64,000 nt of DNA from Gnetum montanum. Taxonomy: Eukaryota; Streptophyta; Gnetopsida; Gnetales; Gnetaceae. Shown here one piece after another: positions 22,995 through 33,722 of this stretch (the stretch's first letter is position 1; each line of letters starts with the position of its first letter). A program made the position numbers and the translations under genes. Where the stretch lies: the NCBI GenBank assembly GCA_015680685.1, contig MNCI01000970.1, positions 477,532-541,531 of the forward strand, given 5' to 3'. Under the pieces are notes generated by a model. That model was given only the letters and a program-made list of their open reading frames with translations, did not search any database and was not told the DNA's origin.

Positions 22995-23907
22995 TGATAG
23001 ACCCCAAAATTATTTCAATTTTAACATAATAAACCAGCATTTTAATTTTTTGAGTGTTTTTATATATTGAAGATAATTGATTCTAGTATCATATATCTAA
23101 GTGTTGATTTTCACTTTTTGCTTGTTTATCATAGGTAACTGTGACAATGATGCAAATCAATATCAATACCATCGATTTACATGGCATAAGTGATAAGGAT
23201 CGATAGTTGAGTTTCAATGGGAAATGATTCAAAACGCAATATGAGATATCAAATTATTCCAAAATGGGAATTTTGCAATGATGATTGAGGATGGAAAAAT
23301 TAGCAATTTACTTTGATGGATATTTAGATTGATTGATATCAAATTCTTTGATATTAATTGATTGTCCAAATCATTGTTTTTGTATGAAATTCATAGTATA
23401 AACATGGGTCTTAATTTTGTATTATCGGGGGCAAGAAATCAAGAAAACCCCACATCAAATTGAACCTTTGTTTGTGTTTTGAGTTATTAAGAAAGAGTGT
23501 TGATGCTTTGTGTCAAATAACAACCAATAAAGTGTTCAAGTTCTAAATTTGTTGCACTGTGGAGATAACAGAGTAGGATCACAAATTAGGTGACATCTCC
23601 TTTGCAATCTTCCATATTTTTAATTTATTTATTTATTTCAATTTAGTTTAATTACTTTTCTTCATCTTTGAACTTATTATTAGTAGTTAAGGTGGAGCAT
23701 AGTTGATTTTACTTATGAGTGATAGTCAAAAGTGTGGTGTCTTCAATTCAATTCAACTCTAATTTTTGTTTGTCTTGATGATCTTTTTGATGTTTGAACC
23801 ATTCCTCCATGGATACAACTCATGGGTCAGTCACAAACAAGGTAACTTCTCTACAAAAAAAGATAATTACTAAGGTAATCTATCACCAAATTTTTCCTAG
23901 TTCTTCA
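22995..23907 (+). repeat. Element B 3' LTR
   Basis: 913 bp beginning TGATAGACCC and ending TTCTTCA. It aligns over its length with 10997-11894; differences are mostly transitions with a few small indels. The terminal CTCATCA of the 5' copy has become TTCTTCA. Confidence 0.85.
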
Positions 23908-24825
23908 TATAAGTATAACAAATTACATTAAATGTAGTAAAAATGGCTCTTAGTTACAACCTCAATGATCCAACACAATGATGTATAGTTATGACCTTCA
24001 TATGTAAGGAGGAATCATCATAGATAAAGAAAATGATAAATAAAACAAAATTTTTATGGTTTTAATATTTTATGCTTTTTAATATTTTAATGTATAAGGT
24101 ATCAATGATAGAATAATCAAAAAACATAAGCTTTATTCACCATACAAGGACTAGCCTCTACATCAACCAAACGGTTCTATGCTATATAAGAAAGGTAGCA
24201 CTTTGACAAAGTTTAGCTGCACTTGCGAGAGTGATGACACAAAATAGGGAAGAAGATTAACTTAACCAATGGAGGAAGAGCTATCTATTCACATGAAACA
24301 AGATGTCAAAATTTAAATGAGAAACTTGGAATAAATTTGTTAAGAATGAGAGGTCATCTTGTGTATTTATAGTCTTCGCATAAAAATGGAATGGGTTTGT
24401 CAATGCCTATGTGTTAATAGAGGCTTGTGAACATAACTCAAAATGATCCTCGGTGTATGTCATGCAAGGTTAGAAAAACCAAGCCTATCGAGGAGGTGTG
24501 TCAGTGCCCTAGGTGTGGTGATGTAGGGTAGCTAGTGCACCTCCATAAAATTACACTTTGCTCTATTATTCGTAGGTGTAACTTGAAACCTAAGGAAGTA
24601 TACTGGAAGGGTCGTAGTACATCTAAATAAATTTAGAATCATTCTAAAGATATTCAAATTTTTCATGCAACCTCAGGGTTTGATCGAAGGGACAAGTATA
24701 GATGTTGGAAGAGTGAGAACCTCTATCGAGTATACTAGACTATAAACATGGGATACATGAAACACTTTCCAAGTCTAATGATAAAAATTAACTTATAAAA
24801 TGCCAATGAATGACTCATTAATTAG
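23908..24825 (-). repeat. Element A, right terminal repeat, part 2
   Basis: It resumes the alignment to the left copy from 7095 on (TATAACAAATTACAT against TACAACACTACATAT) and ends with ACATGAAACACTTTCCAA and a GACTCATTA end. About 700 bp here (24000-24705) have no counterpart in the left copy and include the minus-strand TATA box. Confidence 0.6.
24364..24371 (-). promoter_or_regulatory. TATA box in element A right repeat
   Basis: TATAAATA on the minus strand within the repeat. It sets the likely orientation of element A as leftward. Confidence 0.45.
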
Positions 24826-26679
24826 TAAGGTGATTTCTGAAAGATCAAAACTAAATTAAATATAGAATATAATTTCTAAAGGTATTTTTAAATATTCTTA
24901 TAACATGACTTCGTGCCAAGCACTTCCCTATTGGATACCTCTTATGAGCAAAGTTAATGACTAAGTCTAATCCCAAGATATCAACTATGGTTGAGCCTAA
25001 TTAATTTTAAATTTTAAGGTCAAAAAGTATAACTATGAAATGTTGACCTAAGATCTTCTAAAAGGAGAAGCTAATAATACATAAAAATGAAAAAAATATA
25101 AAATATAAATTTATAAAAAATAAAAATTATCCAAACAAGCATACCAAACCAAAGTAATACCCCATGTGCCAATAACTCATCTAGTGCTTAGTACTTGCTA
25201 ACTCAAAACTAATACAATATGTTAAAATTATAAGAATTAATAAAAGAAGAAAAACAAATGAAAAGGTGAAAATAACCTTTTAATATTTGAAAAGTAAAAA
25301 TATTAATAAAAAGGACATAGCTCATAAAGCTTAGTCCATATAAGGAAGGGATAATAACCATACATATAGATTATTAAATAGAACATCAAGTTAAAATAGT
25401 AAACATACTAATTGGTAATGGGTATCTTAGATAGCAATGTTACATGTTTTAATATTGTCTTTCATGTAGTTCCTTTTAGTTTATTTATTCGGATTTGGTT
25501 TATCTTTAATTACATTGTTATTGCACTAAATTTTTTTTTAAATCCCTAATAATAAAAAATATAAAAATTCATAGACAATAGAAATAATCAAAATTACAAT
25601 AAAAATATCTATATTTCTCATAGATTTAGGTTTATATTATAATGAAAATAGCATAAATGAAACTACATTTACAAGACCAACATAGCATAAATGAAAATAG
25701 GTGAAGTAAGTGTTTCAAAGTGATTCTTTTTCTTGCATTATAATTGTTCTAATTAAACCACTCTATAGAAAATGTTTTCTCAAAATAACCTTGGCTTCCA
25801 CCTTGAGGCCTTGGCTTTCTAATGTACCCTAATCTTTTATTATTGTAGAAATAAAAATCCTTTATTATTGTAGAAATAAAAATCCATCATGTTAGTTATT
25901 CATGGATTAAAGAAAATAAGTCTAAAATTGTAGGTATAGTAAGATAAAGGAAATGATACATGACTTTTCTATTGTTATTTCCTTGGTCATACGCCCTACC
26001 TTATTTAATTATTCCTTTGATCTTTCTTAGATTTATGATGCCTATATCCTTGCGAATTCATATTTCTTAGTGAGTTGGCTAACAATCTCTAAAGGTGTTA
26101 GTTGGGTGATACCTACGTCACTCAAATCAATATTTAGCATGTCAGGAATAATGAAAACTTTTTCTAATTTGATTATCCCTTCTAATCTCATCTCTTATTT
26201 ATCTCTAGACATAATAGACATGTTTTCCTTAGCATACCTTTCTTTAACACATTTCTCAAATATCTTGTACATTTCTTTAGCATCAATTTTCTTGCTAAAT
26301 AACTCTTTAATCTTATTTCTAGTTTGCAACTTCTTTCATGATTTGTAATACTTTTGAGTCTTGTTCTTATAATGCATATTCTTTTGTACTTCTTGGATTA
26401 CCAAAGCTTTTATCTTGCACAACTATGTTTATATTTTTTATTTACTCTTTCCATTACCATCTATATGTACTTTTGGTATACATGGCTAATCTTTAGAATC
26501 TTGCTTATGTCTCTTTCTCTCTAATAAGCTAAGATAGGAGAATTATGCTTGACTATAGTTCTACTACCTAGCTTAGTTTCTAAGTTTTTATCCTTACGTA
26601 CTACTCCACTTAGACTACTACATTTTATTAATTTTTTCTTGCCTCATTAAGCTTAGTTATTACAGTAATATTCATGTTG
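24826..26679. other. AT-rich interval, no gene recognised
   Basis: It contains a minus-strand low-stop stretch (about 26060-26640) rich in Lys and Arg, and a plus-strand open stretch at 26070-26348. Neither has a motif I recognise, and several frames are open because of base composition. A 24-bp direct duplication, TTTATTATTGTAGAAATAAAAATCC, lies at 25837-25884. This DNA was contiguous with 36690 before element D inserted. Confidence 0.35.
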
Positions 26680-27436
26680 ACTTGTGATGAGCGATGAGGT
26701 ACCCCTACGCTCAACCATACGAATACGAGTGTTTCACACACGATCCAGTCAAATTCCAAGGACTAAGTGCTTATGTGCCCTTGTGGAACAAGGACGGGTT
26801 CGTTGATCATTGTCTTCTCAAGCTTACCTATATGTCATGATTGCATGGTTAAGTGAGCTTGAGGCATATGATTTTTATAGCTTTTATGTTTTTATGTCCT
26901 GCACTAGTAGGGAAGGAGAGAGGTAACTAAGTGACTAATTTAACTTAACTACTCATTAACTAAGTTCTAACTAATCCTAACACCAGCATCCATTCCCACT
27001 TATTGTACACATCCTAAACCAGTGCAACACTGCTAGGATTACCAAACGCTAATCATTATTGGGTTACCAAGTATTACACGCATGCGTGAAGCGGTTGTGC
27101 TTATGTAATTTAATGATTTGCTTAATTGATCAAAATGAATTGTTGTGCTAATAATAGAAATGTAAATTACATAAAATAAAATAAATGCATAAGAAAATAA
27201 AATAAAATAAATGTGTAAGAAAACAAATCTCAAGTGCTGCAAGGATGAATCGAAGAACTCGTCTTTATTGTCGTACACAAGGTGTGCTCAAGTACACAAT
27301 GCTCAAATAAAGATCCATCCACACTTAGACCTCCTACTATGGGCACTTGGAAAATACTCTAACTTTCAAATAGACTACAAGAGTTTCGTTACTTGACTAC
27401 TAAAATACTTCCTTCCAATTGTGCGCCTAGGCACTG

Positions 27437-27444
27437 TATTTATA
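27437..27444 (-). promoter_or_regulatory. Element D LTR TATA box (left copy)
   Basis: TATAAATA on the minus strand, followed in the transcript direction by the GCCTAGGC(G/A)CACA block. The right LTR has the same box at 36439-36446. Confidence 0.65.
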
Positions 27445-27451
27445 GGATTGG

Positions 27452-27680
27452 GAGCAACTACTATAATAATTAGAGTAACCGCTCTAATAATTAGAATAAT
27501 TGCTAAAGAAACCACTCTAATAATTAGAATAACTACTAGAGTGACTACTAGAGTAACCTCTCTAATAATTAGAATAACTACTAGAGTAACCGCTAGAGTA
27601 ACCACTCTAATAATTAGAATAACTACTAAAGTAACCACTAGAGTAACCACTCTAATAATTAGAATAACTGTTAGAGTAAC
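27452..27680 (-). repeat. U3 minisatellite of element D, left LTR
   Basis: Alternating TAATAATTAGAATAAC and 12-bp (A/G)CTAGAGTAACC words build a tandem array between the LTR end and the TATA box. All periods are multiples of three, so both strands show meaningless open frames rich in R-V-T and L-I-I-R-I. The array in the other LTR (36465-36680) has the same words in a different arrangement. Confidence 0.85.
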
Positions 27681-27691
27681 GGCTCTCATCA

Positions 27692-27703
27692 TACCCCCAC
27701 AAC
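27692..27703 (-). other. Element D polypurine tract
   Basis: On the minus strand TAGTTGTGGGGGTA directly precedes the 3' LTR. It is the expected primer for plus-strand DNA synthesis. The preceding GAGGA(T/C)GAGTTTTCATT recurs before the 3' LTR of element F. Confidence 0.8.
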
Positions 27704-29599
27704 TAAATGAAAACTCATCCTCGAGTTCCTTACAAAATATTGGGAAGTTATGGGATTATTGACTACTTGACAACTGATGGTGGAATGGGATGATAAGCTC
27801 AATATGCCCAGTGAACGGATCAATAAGCATATTACAACATTAGTGTTATGACCATTGTGGTGAACACTCGTACATAAATGACATCCAAGCCTTTATTTGG
27901 TAGTTTGAAGAGAAAAAGAGAGAGAGAGAAGATGAAACGTGTTCCCACCAATGCTGAGATTGCACCTTCTGTTGTTTATCCATAGCCATGCCACCAAACT
28001 TACTCCTTTCATAAATCCTCCAATTCCGGTCCATCCTGAGTACTTCCTCCAAGCCCAGTCCATTGTTTGTATGATTACCATCTACACATACAACACAGTC
28101 ATAAATGAACAAGGATAGATAATCTACAATGCAGTTGATACCTTGCCTCGATATGAAGTGCATTGGCTGANACCGACAAAATGGATGTCATAAATGGGGA
28201 TGAAACAGGAAGTGATTGATTGTAGGAAATGTTTAAGGACAAGAAGTTAACAATTTCACCAAAAAGGAATGCCAATGGATCCTCCCCAAAGTAGGCTCAT
28301 GCCTTTTATGCCCTAACAAACCCACAAACCAAAGAGTCCGTAGGCTCTAGGAATGTCATTTGGAAGAAAGAATTAAAAATTTACCCACAAGAATTTACTA
28401 AAGAAAAACAATGCATCAACCCAGAAACAGACTAATGATAGAACCAGCAATGAGGTGGAAAAATGGGAAGAAAGATGGAGAGGCGAGAATGAAATGGAAT
28501 CCCAAGAACAAGGTTGTGTAAAGTCCCTTGTGTACTTCATGGTTAAGATAACTGAGTAGAACTCATCCCAAATCTAGACTCAAACCAACCACATTCAGTG
28601 ACCTCACATCAATACACTTGGCTAGTCCATCCTCTTAAGGCAACAAGAATGCTTCCACAAAGAGTCACCACCATTCTGATGAGAGCAAGATGCAGAAGCA
28701 GGAAGCGAGAAAGGGCAATAGTTAGAGGGAACCTTCAGTCATGGGTAACATGTCTTTCTAGTGCCATAACCAATGCTTGTAGCCCATATTACTTTATTAT
28801 GTCTAAAGGGTGTGCTTTGAATTCTCACCTTTTTCTCTTTTTTCTCCCTTTTTTTTTATGTTTATGCATGAGAACCACACCATGAAAAGAATTATTTTTA
28901 TTCACTCAACTTCCTAATATTTGAACAATGTTAGAATGGTGAAAAACCAAAGAAAAAGCATTCAAGCACCCAAGAGAATGGCCAAACACAATGCATCAAA
29001 TCCCCTTGAAGTCACACCCTTTTCATCCTTGGAGTCTTTCCTTAGTTTGAAAAATACCTAGTCACCAATTCATTAACAAGTTTACTTAGAAAAAGGGAAC
29101 TGTACAGTTCCAAGCCAAAGGAGACCATAGAGTTGTATAGATGAGTGGATGGAATGGACTCATTGCCTATTTTACCAAAAGAACCATACCTTAATATCAG
29201 CATCATAATTCAAAGGTAAAAACCAAACATTAGTAATCAATATGATATAATTCAACCCACCATCATGAGCACTTATTAGATGACAAATAAAAGTAAATCA
29301 AGCAAATAAAGAAACAGTAAAAACATGAATGATGGTGTAGAATAAAAATAAGAAAAGTTGAAAGAATGTGTAAAACAAAAATTCAAAAAGAATTGAGGGC
29401 CTAGAACAGTTAGCATAGGTGCCATCTCTCCCACAACTAAGTTAGAAGAAGGACATCCAAAATAGTGAGCAAGGTTGTCCATCAAGAGAGGTAGCATGTG
29501 TACTGGCTGTCCTAAGCTCCTAGAAAGGTTTAATTTATTACATGTTGATCAAAAGTTTCTTATCCGGGCTCTCAGGTTTGTATATTATCATGGCCCCTA
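27704..29599 (-). other. Element D 3' non-coding region
   Basis: It holds no recognisable gene. The open stretch at 27846-28163 on the minus strand has no known motif. Part of it (about 28680-28830) is homologous to element E at 48510-48630 and element F at 58385-58470, the shared core being CTAGAAAGACATGTTACC. One undetermined base (N) is at 28171. A (GA)n run lies at 27908-27932. Confidence 0.6.
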
Positions 29600-30640
29600 A
29601 AGGAAAAGTTGCATATATAATATAAGGTCCTTCCCACAATGTTTGAAATTTAGTACGTTGTGCACATGTGTGGGATTCTAGTAGAGAACCTTATCTCTTG
29701 GCTGATATTTAACTTTCCTAATTCTTAGGACATGACGTTGTTTATTGAAGGCCTTGTGCAATTCGTTAGATGACAAGGAAGCTAATCGATTTTCATCTAG
29801 CAAGTTAAGGGCTACTAACCATTGTTTCTGTGCTAGATCAAGGTCAAGGTTGAGGTCACATGCCATGGATAGTGTAAAGAGCTCAGTTTGAATGGGAAGC
29901 ATTGGTAATTTACTGTACACTAACTCATAGGGAGAGTATCCTATAGGGAGTTTCCATGTGGAGCAATATGCCCAAAGAGCATCATTCAGTTTAGTGCTCT
30001 AGTCTCACCTAAACTTGCTAATGGTTCTTGTCAATATCTTCGTAATCTCCCTATTGGTGACTTCTTCTTGACTGTTCACTTACGGGTGGTATGGTGTAGT
30101 CAATTTATGCTCAACCCCTAAGTGTTGCATTAATTTCCAAAAAGTTGCACTTGTGAAGTGTGTACCATTGTCTGAAATAAGTGCATGTAGCATACCAAAC
30201 CTATTTATGATTTGTTGTTGAACAAATCATGCAATTGTAGATGATCTACAATCCTTAACAGCAACTACTTCTACCCATTTAGTTAGATAATCAACAACAA
30301 AAATAATATAAGCTTTTTCATTGGACATTAGTGTAATTGGTCCCATAAAATCAATTCCCAAAATGTCGAAGGGTTCTAATGGTTGGATGCATTATTGCAG
30401 ACCTTCCATTCTAGTAGTCATTTCCCCATCACATTGACAGCACTCACAAGATTGGAGGAATTGATGGGCATCCTGAAACAATGTAGGCCAATAATATCCT
30501 ACAAGTAGGATTTTGATGGTAGTCTATCTCCTAGCGTAATGACCCCAATACCCTCATGATCATCTTAGAGAACTTGCAATTGATCTATATTAGGAACACA
30601 TGATCAAACCAAGCCATCGGGACACACTTTGTAAAGTTAC
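29600..30640 (-). pseudogene. Element D integrase
   Basis: The minus strand shows the HHCC finger as H-E-G ... G-H-Y-A-R-R (needing one frame change near 30555), then G-Y-Y-W-P-T and C-E-C-C-Q. The catalytic triad is complete: G-I-D-F-M-G-P (about 30350), I-S-D-N-G-T-H-F (about 30185) and Q-E-E-V-T-N-R (about 30070). L-P-I-G-Y-S-P-Y-E-L-V-Y follows. The C-terminal open stretch 29920-29678 contains D-L-D-L-A-Q-K and R-K-V-K-Y-Q-P-R-D-K-V-L-Y. Several TAA, TAG and TGA codons replace conserved Gln, Trp or Arg. Intact active residues make this the best-preserved integrase in the window. Confidence 0.85.
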
Positions 30641-31188
30641 CCATTGATTTCCATAATGTACTTGGCTCGGTGAAGAAACAGCTCTTGTGGTATTTGTTGG
30701 GTAAGGAGATAGGTAAGAATGCTACTGTACCAGTTTGTCTCCATGGGTGATTGATTATTCACTACACTGGCAAACAGAAATTCATTAGGAAAATAATCAA
30801 AAATTGGATACTCATCCTCTTTGTTGTCCCATTGCAACCGAGATAAATGATCAACAACTACATTCTCGATGCCCTTGCAATCAATCATAGTTAAATCGAA
30901 CTCTTGTAAGATTACAAGCCATCGTATGATACAAGGGCTTACCATTAGCTTATTCATGAGGAACCAGATTGCACTATGATCTGTATGTATATATACTTTA
31001 TATCCCAATACATAGTGTCTAAACTTTTCTAGTGCAAACACTACAGCCATTAATTCTTTCTCTGTGGTAGTGTAGTTAAGTTGTGCACCAGCGATACTTC
31101 TACTTGCACAATGGATGTAATAAGGATGCTTCCAGTCATCTAATTGTATAAGTACAGCTCCTAAAGCATATTTGGATGCATCAGTCAT
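30637..31188 (-). CDS. Element D RNase H and linker, open for 183 codons
   Basis: The longest undamaged protein-coding stretch in the window, though only a segment of the former polyprotein. All RNase H catalytic acids are present: M-T-D-A-S-K at the start, T-E-K-E-L, H-T-D-H-S-A and V-V-D-H-L-S-R-L. Before them a few codons of the RT-RNase H junction lie out of this open stretch. After RNase H comes the linker D-Y-F-P-N-E-F-L-F-A typical of this group, running to a TGA before the integrase finger. The ATG at 31188 is internal, not a natural start. Confidence 0.8.
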   Translation of the reverse strand: MTDASKYALGAVLIQLDDWKHPYYIHCASRSIAGAQLNYTTTEKELMAVVFALEKFRHYVLGYKVYIHTDHSAIWFLMNKLMVSPCIIRWLVILQEFDLTMIDCKGIENVVVDHLSRLQWDNKEDEYPIFDYFPNEFLFASVVNNQSPMETNWYSSILTYLLTQQIPQELFLHRAKYIMEING

Positions 31189-32390
31189 GATATGGAATGG
31201 TTTGGACTAGTCAGGAGCTTGTAGAATGGGTGTTTCTACTAGCTTCTATTTCAAAGTTTGGAAAGTTAATTTGCATTCCCTGGTCCACTCGAAAGGTACG
31301 TCCTCTTTCGTTAATTACACCAATGGTTTGGCAACCTTTGAAAAGTTCTCAATAAATCTCCTATAGTAGCCAGTATGTCCAAGGAATGATCAAATATCTT
31401 TGATAGTTTTTGGTTGATGGGTAATTCCTTGGATAATTTTGATTTTCTCAAGGTCTACCTCTATCCCTGTGTGTGAGATTTTGTGCCCTAGTACTATGCC
31501 TTCTTGGACCATCAAATGGCTTTTCTGCCAGTTGAGCCTCAAATTGGTTTCTACACATTTTTTTAACACTTGCTCCAATCGGTCCAAGTTGAGCCATTCC
31601 CTATCTGCTGTTGGAATATGCTTAAAACTAGTCATTGAAATGTTGCAAGGGCATTGCACAAGCCAAATGGCATCTATTTGTATGTGAACATTCCCCAAGT
31701 ACTAGTGAACATGGTCTTGGCTTGGTCTATTTGTATTTGGTTATATCTGCTATATCCATCTAGAAAACTATAATAGCAATGCCCTACGATGCTGTCTAAG
31801 ACTTGGTCGACAAATGGAAATGGAAAGTGATCTTTGAATGTTTCCATATTTAGTAGCCTAAAATCTATGCACATCCTCCATTTTCCTCCCTTTTTAGGTA
31901 CAATAACTAAGGGGCTGACCCATTCACTATTAGCAATGGGATATATGAACCCAGCCTTAAGAAGTTGTTCGATTCCTTCCTTAACTACTTGCTTCAACTT
32001 AGGGTTCAATCGCCTCTACGGTTGTCTTCAAGCCTTCATGGAGGGGTCAGTGTAAATTCTATGTTGGAATATCCTAGGATCTATTCTATTTAATTTGGGA
32101 TATGACCAAGCGAAGGCTTCTGACCATTTATTTATTACTTTTCAGCAATTCTTCTTTCTGTTGAGGAGCAAGCTTAGAATTGATAATTATTGATTTTCCA
32201 TTTTAAGGAACGTGTATTCTATACTGGTGGGCAATGCTTTCAACTCAAGGGGCTCTTGATCAAATTTCTTAGGGATTTCCAACTTTCCCCAATTGATATT
32301 TTCAAGGTTAAGATTTGGACGTTGGTGGTGGACTTGCTCTATTGCATCTATGCTATCGATGTAAGCACAAGTCAAACCCTTAGTTGGTTC
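31189..32390 (-). pseudogene. Element D reverse transcriptase, catalytic box deleted
   Basis: The pre-RT linker (E-L-K-A-L-P-T-S-I-E-Y-T-F-L) lies near 32200. From 32009 the open part reads I-A-N-S-E-W-V-S-P-L-V-I-V-P-K-K, W-R-M-C-I-D-F-R-L-L-N, motif A FLDGYSRYNQ, and after one TAG M-P-F-G-L-C-N-A and S-I-F-Q. It then jumps straight to L-N-L-D-R-L-E-Q-V-L. Compared with element E (45640-45745), about 46 bp holding the F-x-D-D motif are missing, which also shifts the frame. Downstream R-L-N-W-Q-K-S-H-L-M-V and I-V-L-G-H are intact. This copy cannot reverse transcribe. Confidence 0.85.
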
Positions 32391-32599
32391 AATGCATATG
32401 AGTGAACTACTTTCTTGATTAGCTATCAGCCACTGGGTGTCTTCCTATTATGTGGTTACTGCATGCAAACATCTTTGTATGTTAATCACTTGTGCACACT
32501 GATTGCATGCAGGAAATGCTAAATTTTGCACAAACCATGACCTTTGCACGCAATTACACCCTCTGTCACTATATGCGATGCAGAGAAATTTCTTCTTCT

Positions 32600-33130
32600 C
32601 GATCTTTTTGAATGTATTTTTCTTTCATATTTCTAGGGAAAGATCATGGATTCCTAGGCATGCATCAATGGTGTTTAGCCATGCTCTTCCCATTATGATT
32701 GAGAAGTCCCCCTTACTATTGTTTACCTGAATCACTTGGAAGTCAGCTGGGTATGACCACCCACAAACAGTGGTAACAATGTCTTCCACCAGTCCCAACG
32801 GGACAGTGATGGATTGGTCAGCCAACTCTAGATGGATGTTGCTCTTTTTCAATAGAGGTAGGTTCTAGGCCTTGTATATTTCTTGATAAATCAAGTTGAC
32901 ACTAGAACTTGAATCCAAAAGAGCCTTAAACAGTACATTTTCAACGATTTGCAAGTATATTAGAGGACTCCCAGGATTAGAGAATTTCCTGGGAAGGTGG
33001 CCATCTCTAATCCGATCAGTGATGACATGTCTTAGCATGACCATATGCATTGAGTGTGGTGATTGGGTTGAAGAGGGCTCCAAAGTTTTGATTGATACTA
33101 AGGCATCTAAGCAATTAGCCACTTGTGATT
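32600..33130 (-). pseudogene. Element D protease
   Basis: Two open stretches in the same frame (33122-32865 and 32852-32625) are separated by one TAG where element E has Trp (K-D-W-N-L). The active-site segment reads ALLDSSSSVNLI, so the Gly of the usual D-S/T-G-A is Ser. The C-terminal box is I-I-M-G-R-A-W-L, against I-L-G-R-P-W-L in relatives. Upstream H-x-P-x-K-F-x-x-P-x-S-P-L-I-Y-L-Q-I matches element E closely. Confidence 0.75.
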
Positions 33131-33722
33131 ACAAGGGCTTGGTTGGACTGTTGGTTCTAAAGAAAGGTCTTTTCTTCATGTGGTTGTTGGAACCAATAGT
33201 AGGATGAGAGTTAACAGTCCTCGTGGCGTTACATTGTCATGGCTGGGTAGGGATTTTACCTTGCATCGCGAGAGCAAGTGGTAATGGAGCTATTTGTGGA
33301 AGAGATGCAACTAGATGAGAAGGATGATATGCTTGCAAAATATCACCTCTAGAAGAGGAAATTCCATAATACTCGTAGGCTTGGTGGTGAGGTTGAGGAG
33401 TGATGTGAATAGTAGAGTCACATGGGGAGATTGGCTGCTACACATAATATCCATACAGGTCAGGTTGCCAATAAGGATACTATTGCCTTGGTGGTGGCAT
33501 TCCCCATGATTGTGGGTGCTGCCACTATTGATATTGCTCAATCAGTTGTGGTGGAGTTCCACTCGAATAATATGTTAAGGGTTGGTGGAACTACCTTGGG
33601 TTACCTTGAGGATAAGGTAACCTTTGGGGTGTTTGCCTTTTATTTAATCGTGGGTTGAGTGCATACATCCCAGACTCCTACAGATGTGAAATTATAGGGA
33701 AACATCCCTTAGGATGGTCATA
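33131..33722 (-). pseudogene. Element D gag-protease linker
   Basis: Poorly conserved. Directly after the zinc knuckle the minus strand reads S-G-M-Y-A-L-N-P-R-L and R-L-P-Y-P-Q-G-N (about 33600-33680), as in element E. The remainder is Gln/Pro-rich disordered sequence with stops. Confidence 0.5.

Larger units (their letters stand above)
10997..23907 (+). mobile_element. Element B: plus-strand Ty3/gypsy retrotransposon
   Basis: A 12.9-kb element (about 12.1 kb without the solo LTR it contains). In order it has a 5' LTR, tRNA-Asp-type PBS, gag with a CCHC knuckle, protease, RT, RNase H, integrase, a long 3' region with an internal promoter-like cassette and a second ORF, and a 3' LTR. Order PR-RT-RH-IN identifies Ty3/gypsy. 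The D-L-G-A-S protease motif, tRNA-Asp priming, absence of a chromodomain and the extra 3' ORF fit the Athila/Tat side of the superfamily. The flanks GATAG (10992-10996) and TATAA(G) (23908-23913) look like a decayed TSD. The unoccupied paralogue at 7090-7094 reads ACAAG. All genes carry stops or frameshifts. Confidence 0.85.
26685..27691 (-). repeat. Element D 3' LTR (left end)
   Basis: 1007 bp, TGATGAGCGA to CTCTCATCA on the plus strand. It pairs with 35677-36684. U3 contains the minisatellite at 27452-27680, and its TATA box is at 27437-27444. Confidence 0.93.

Noticed and set aside
26070-26348. 92-codon hydrophobic open frame
   Set aside because: No family match by eye, and an AT-rich region where opposite frames are also open. 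Left as unassigned interval.
27375-27762. Open frames on both strands rich in R-V-T and L-I-I-R-I repeats
   Set aside because: Artefact of a minisatellite whose periods are multiples of three. No domain, and both strands are open.
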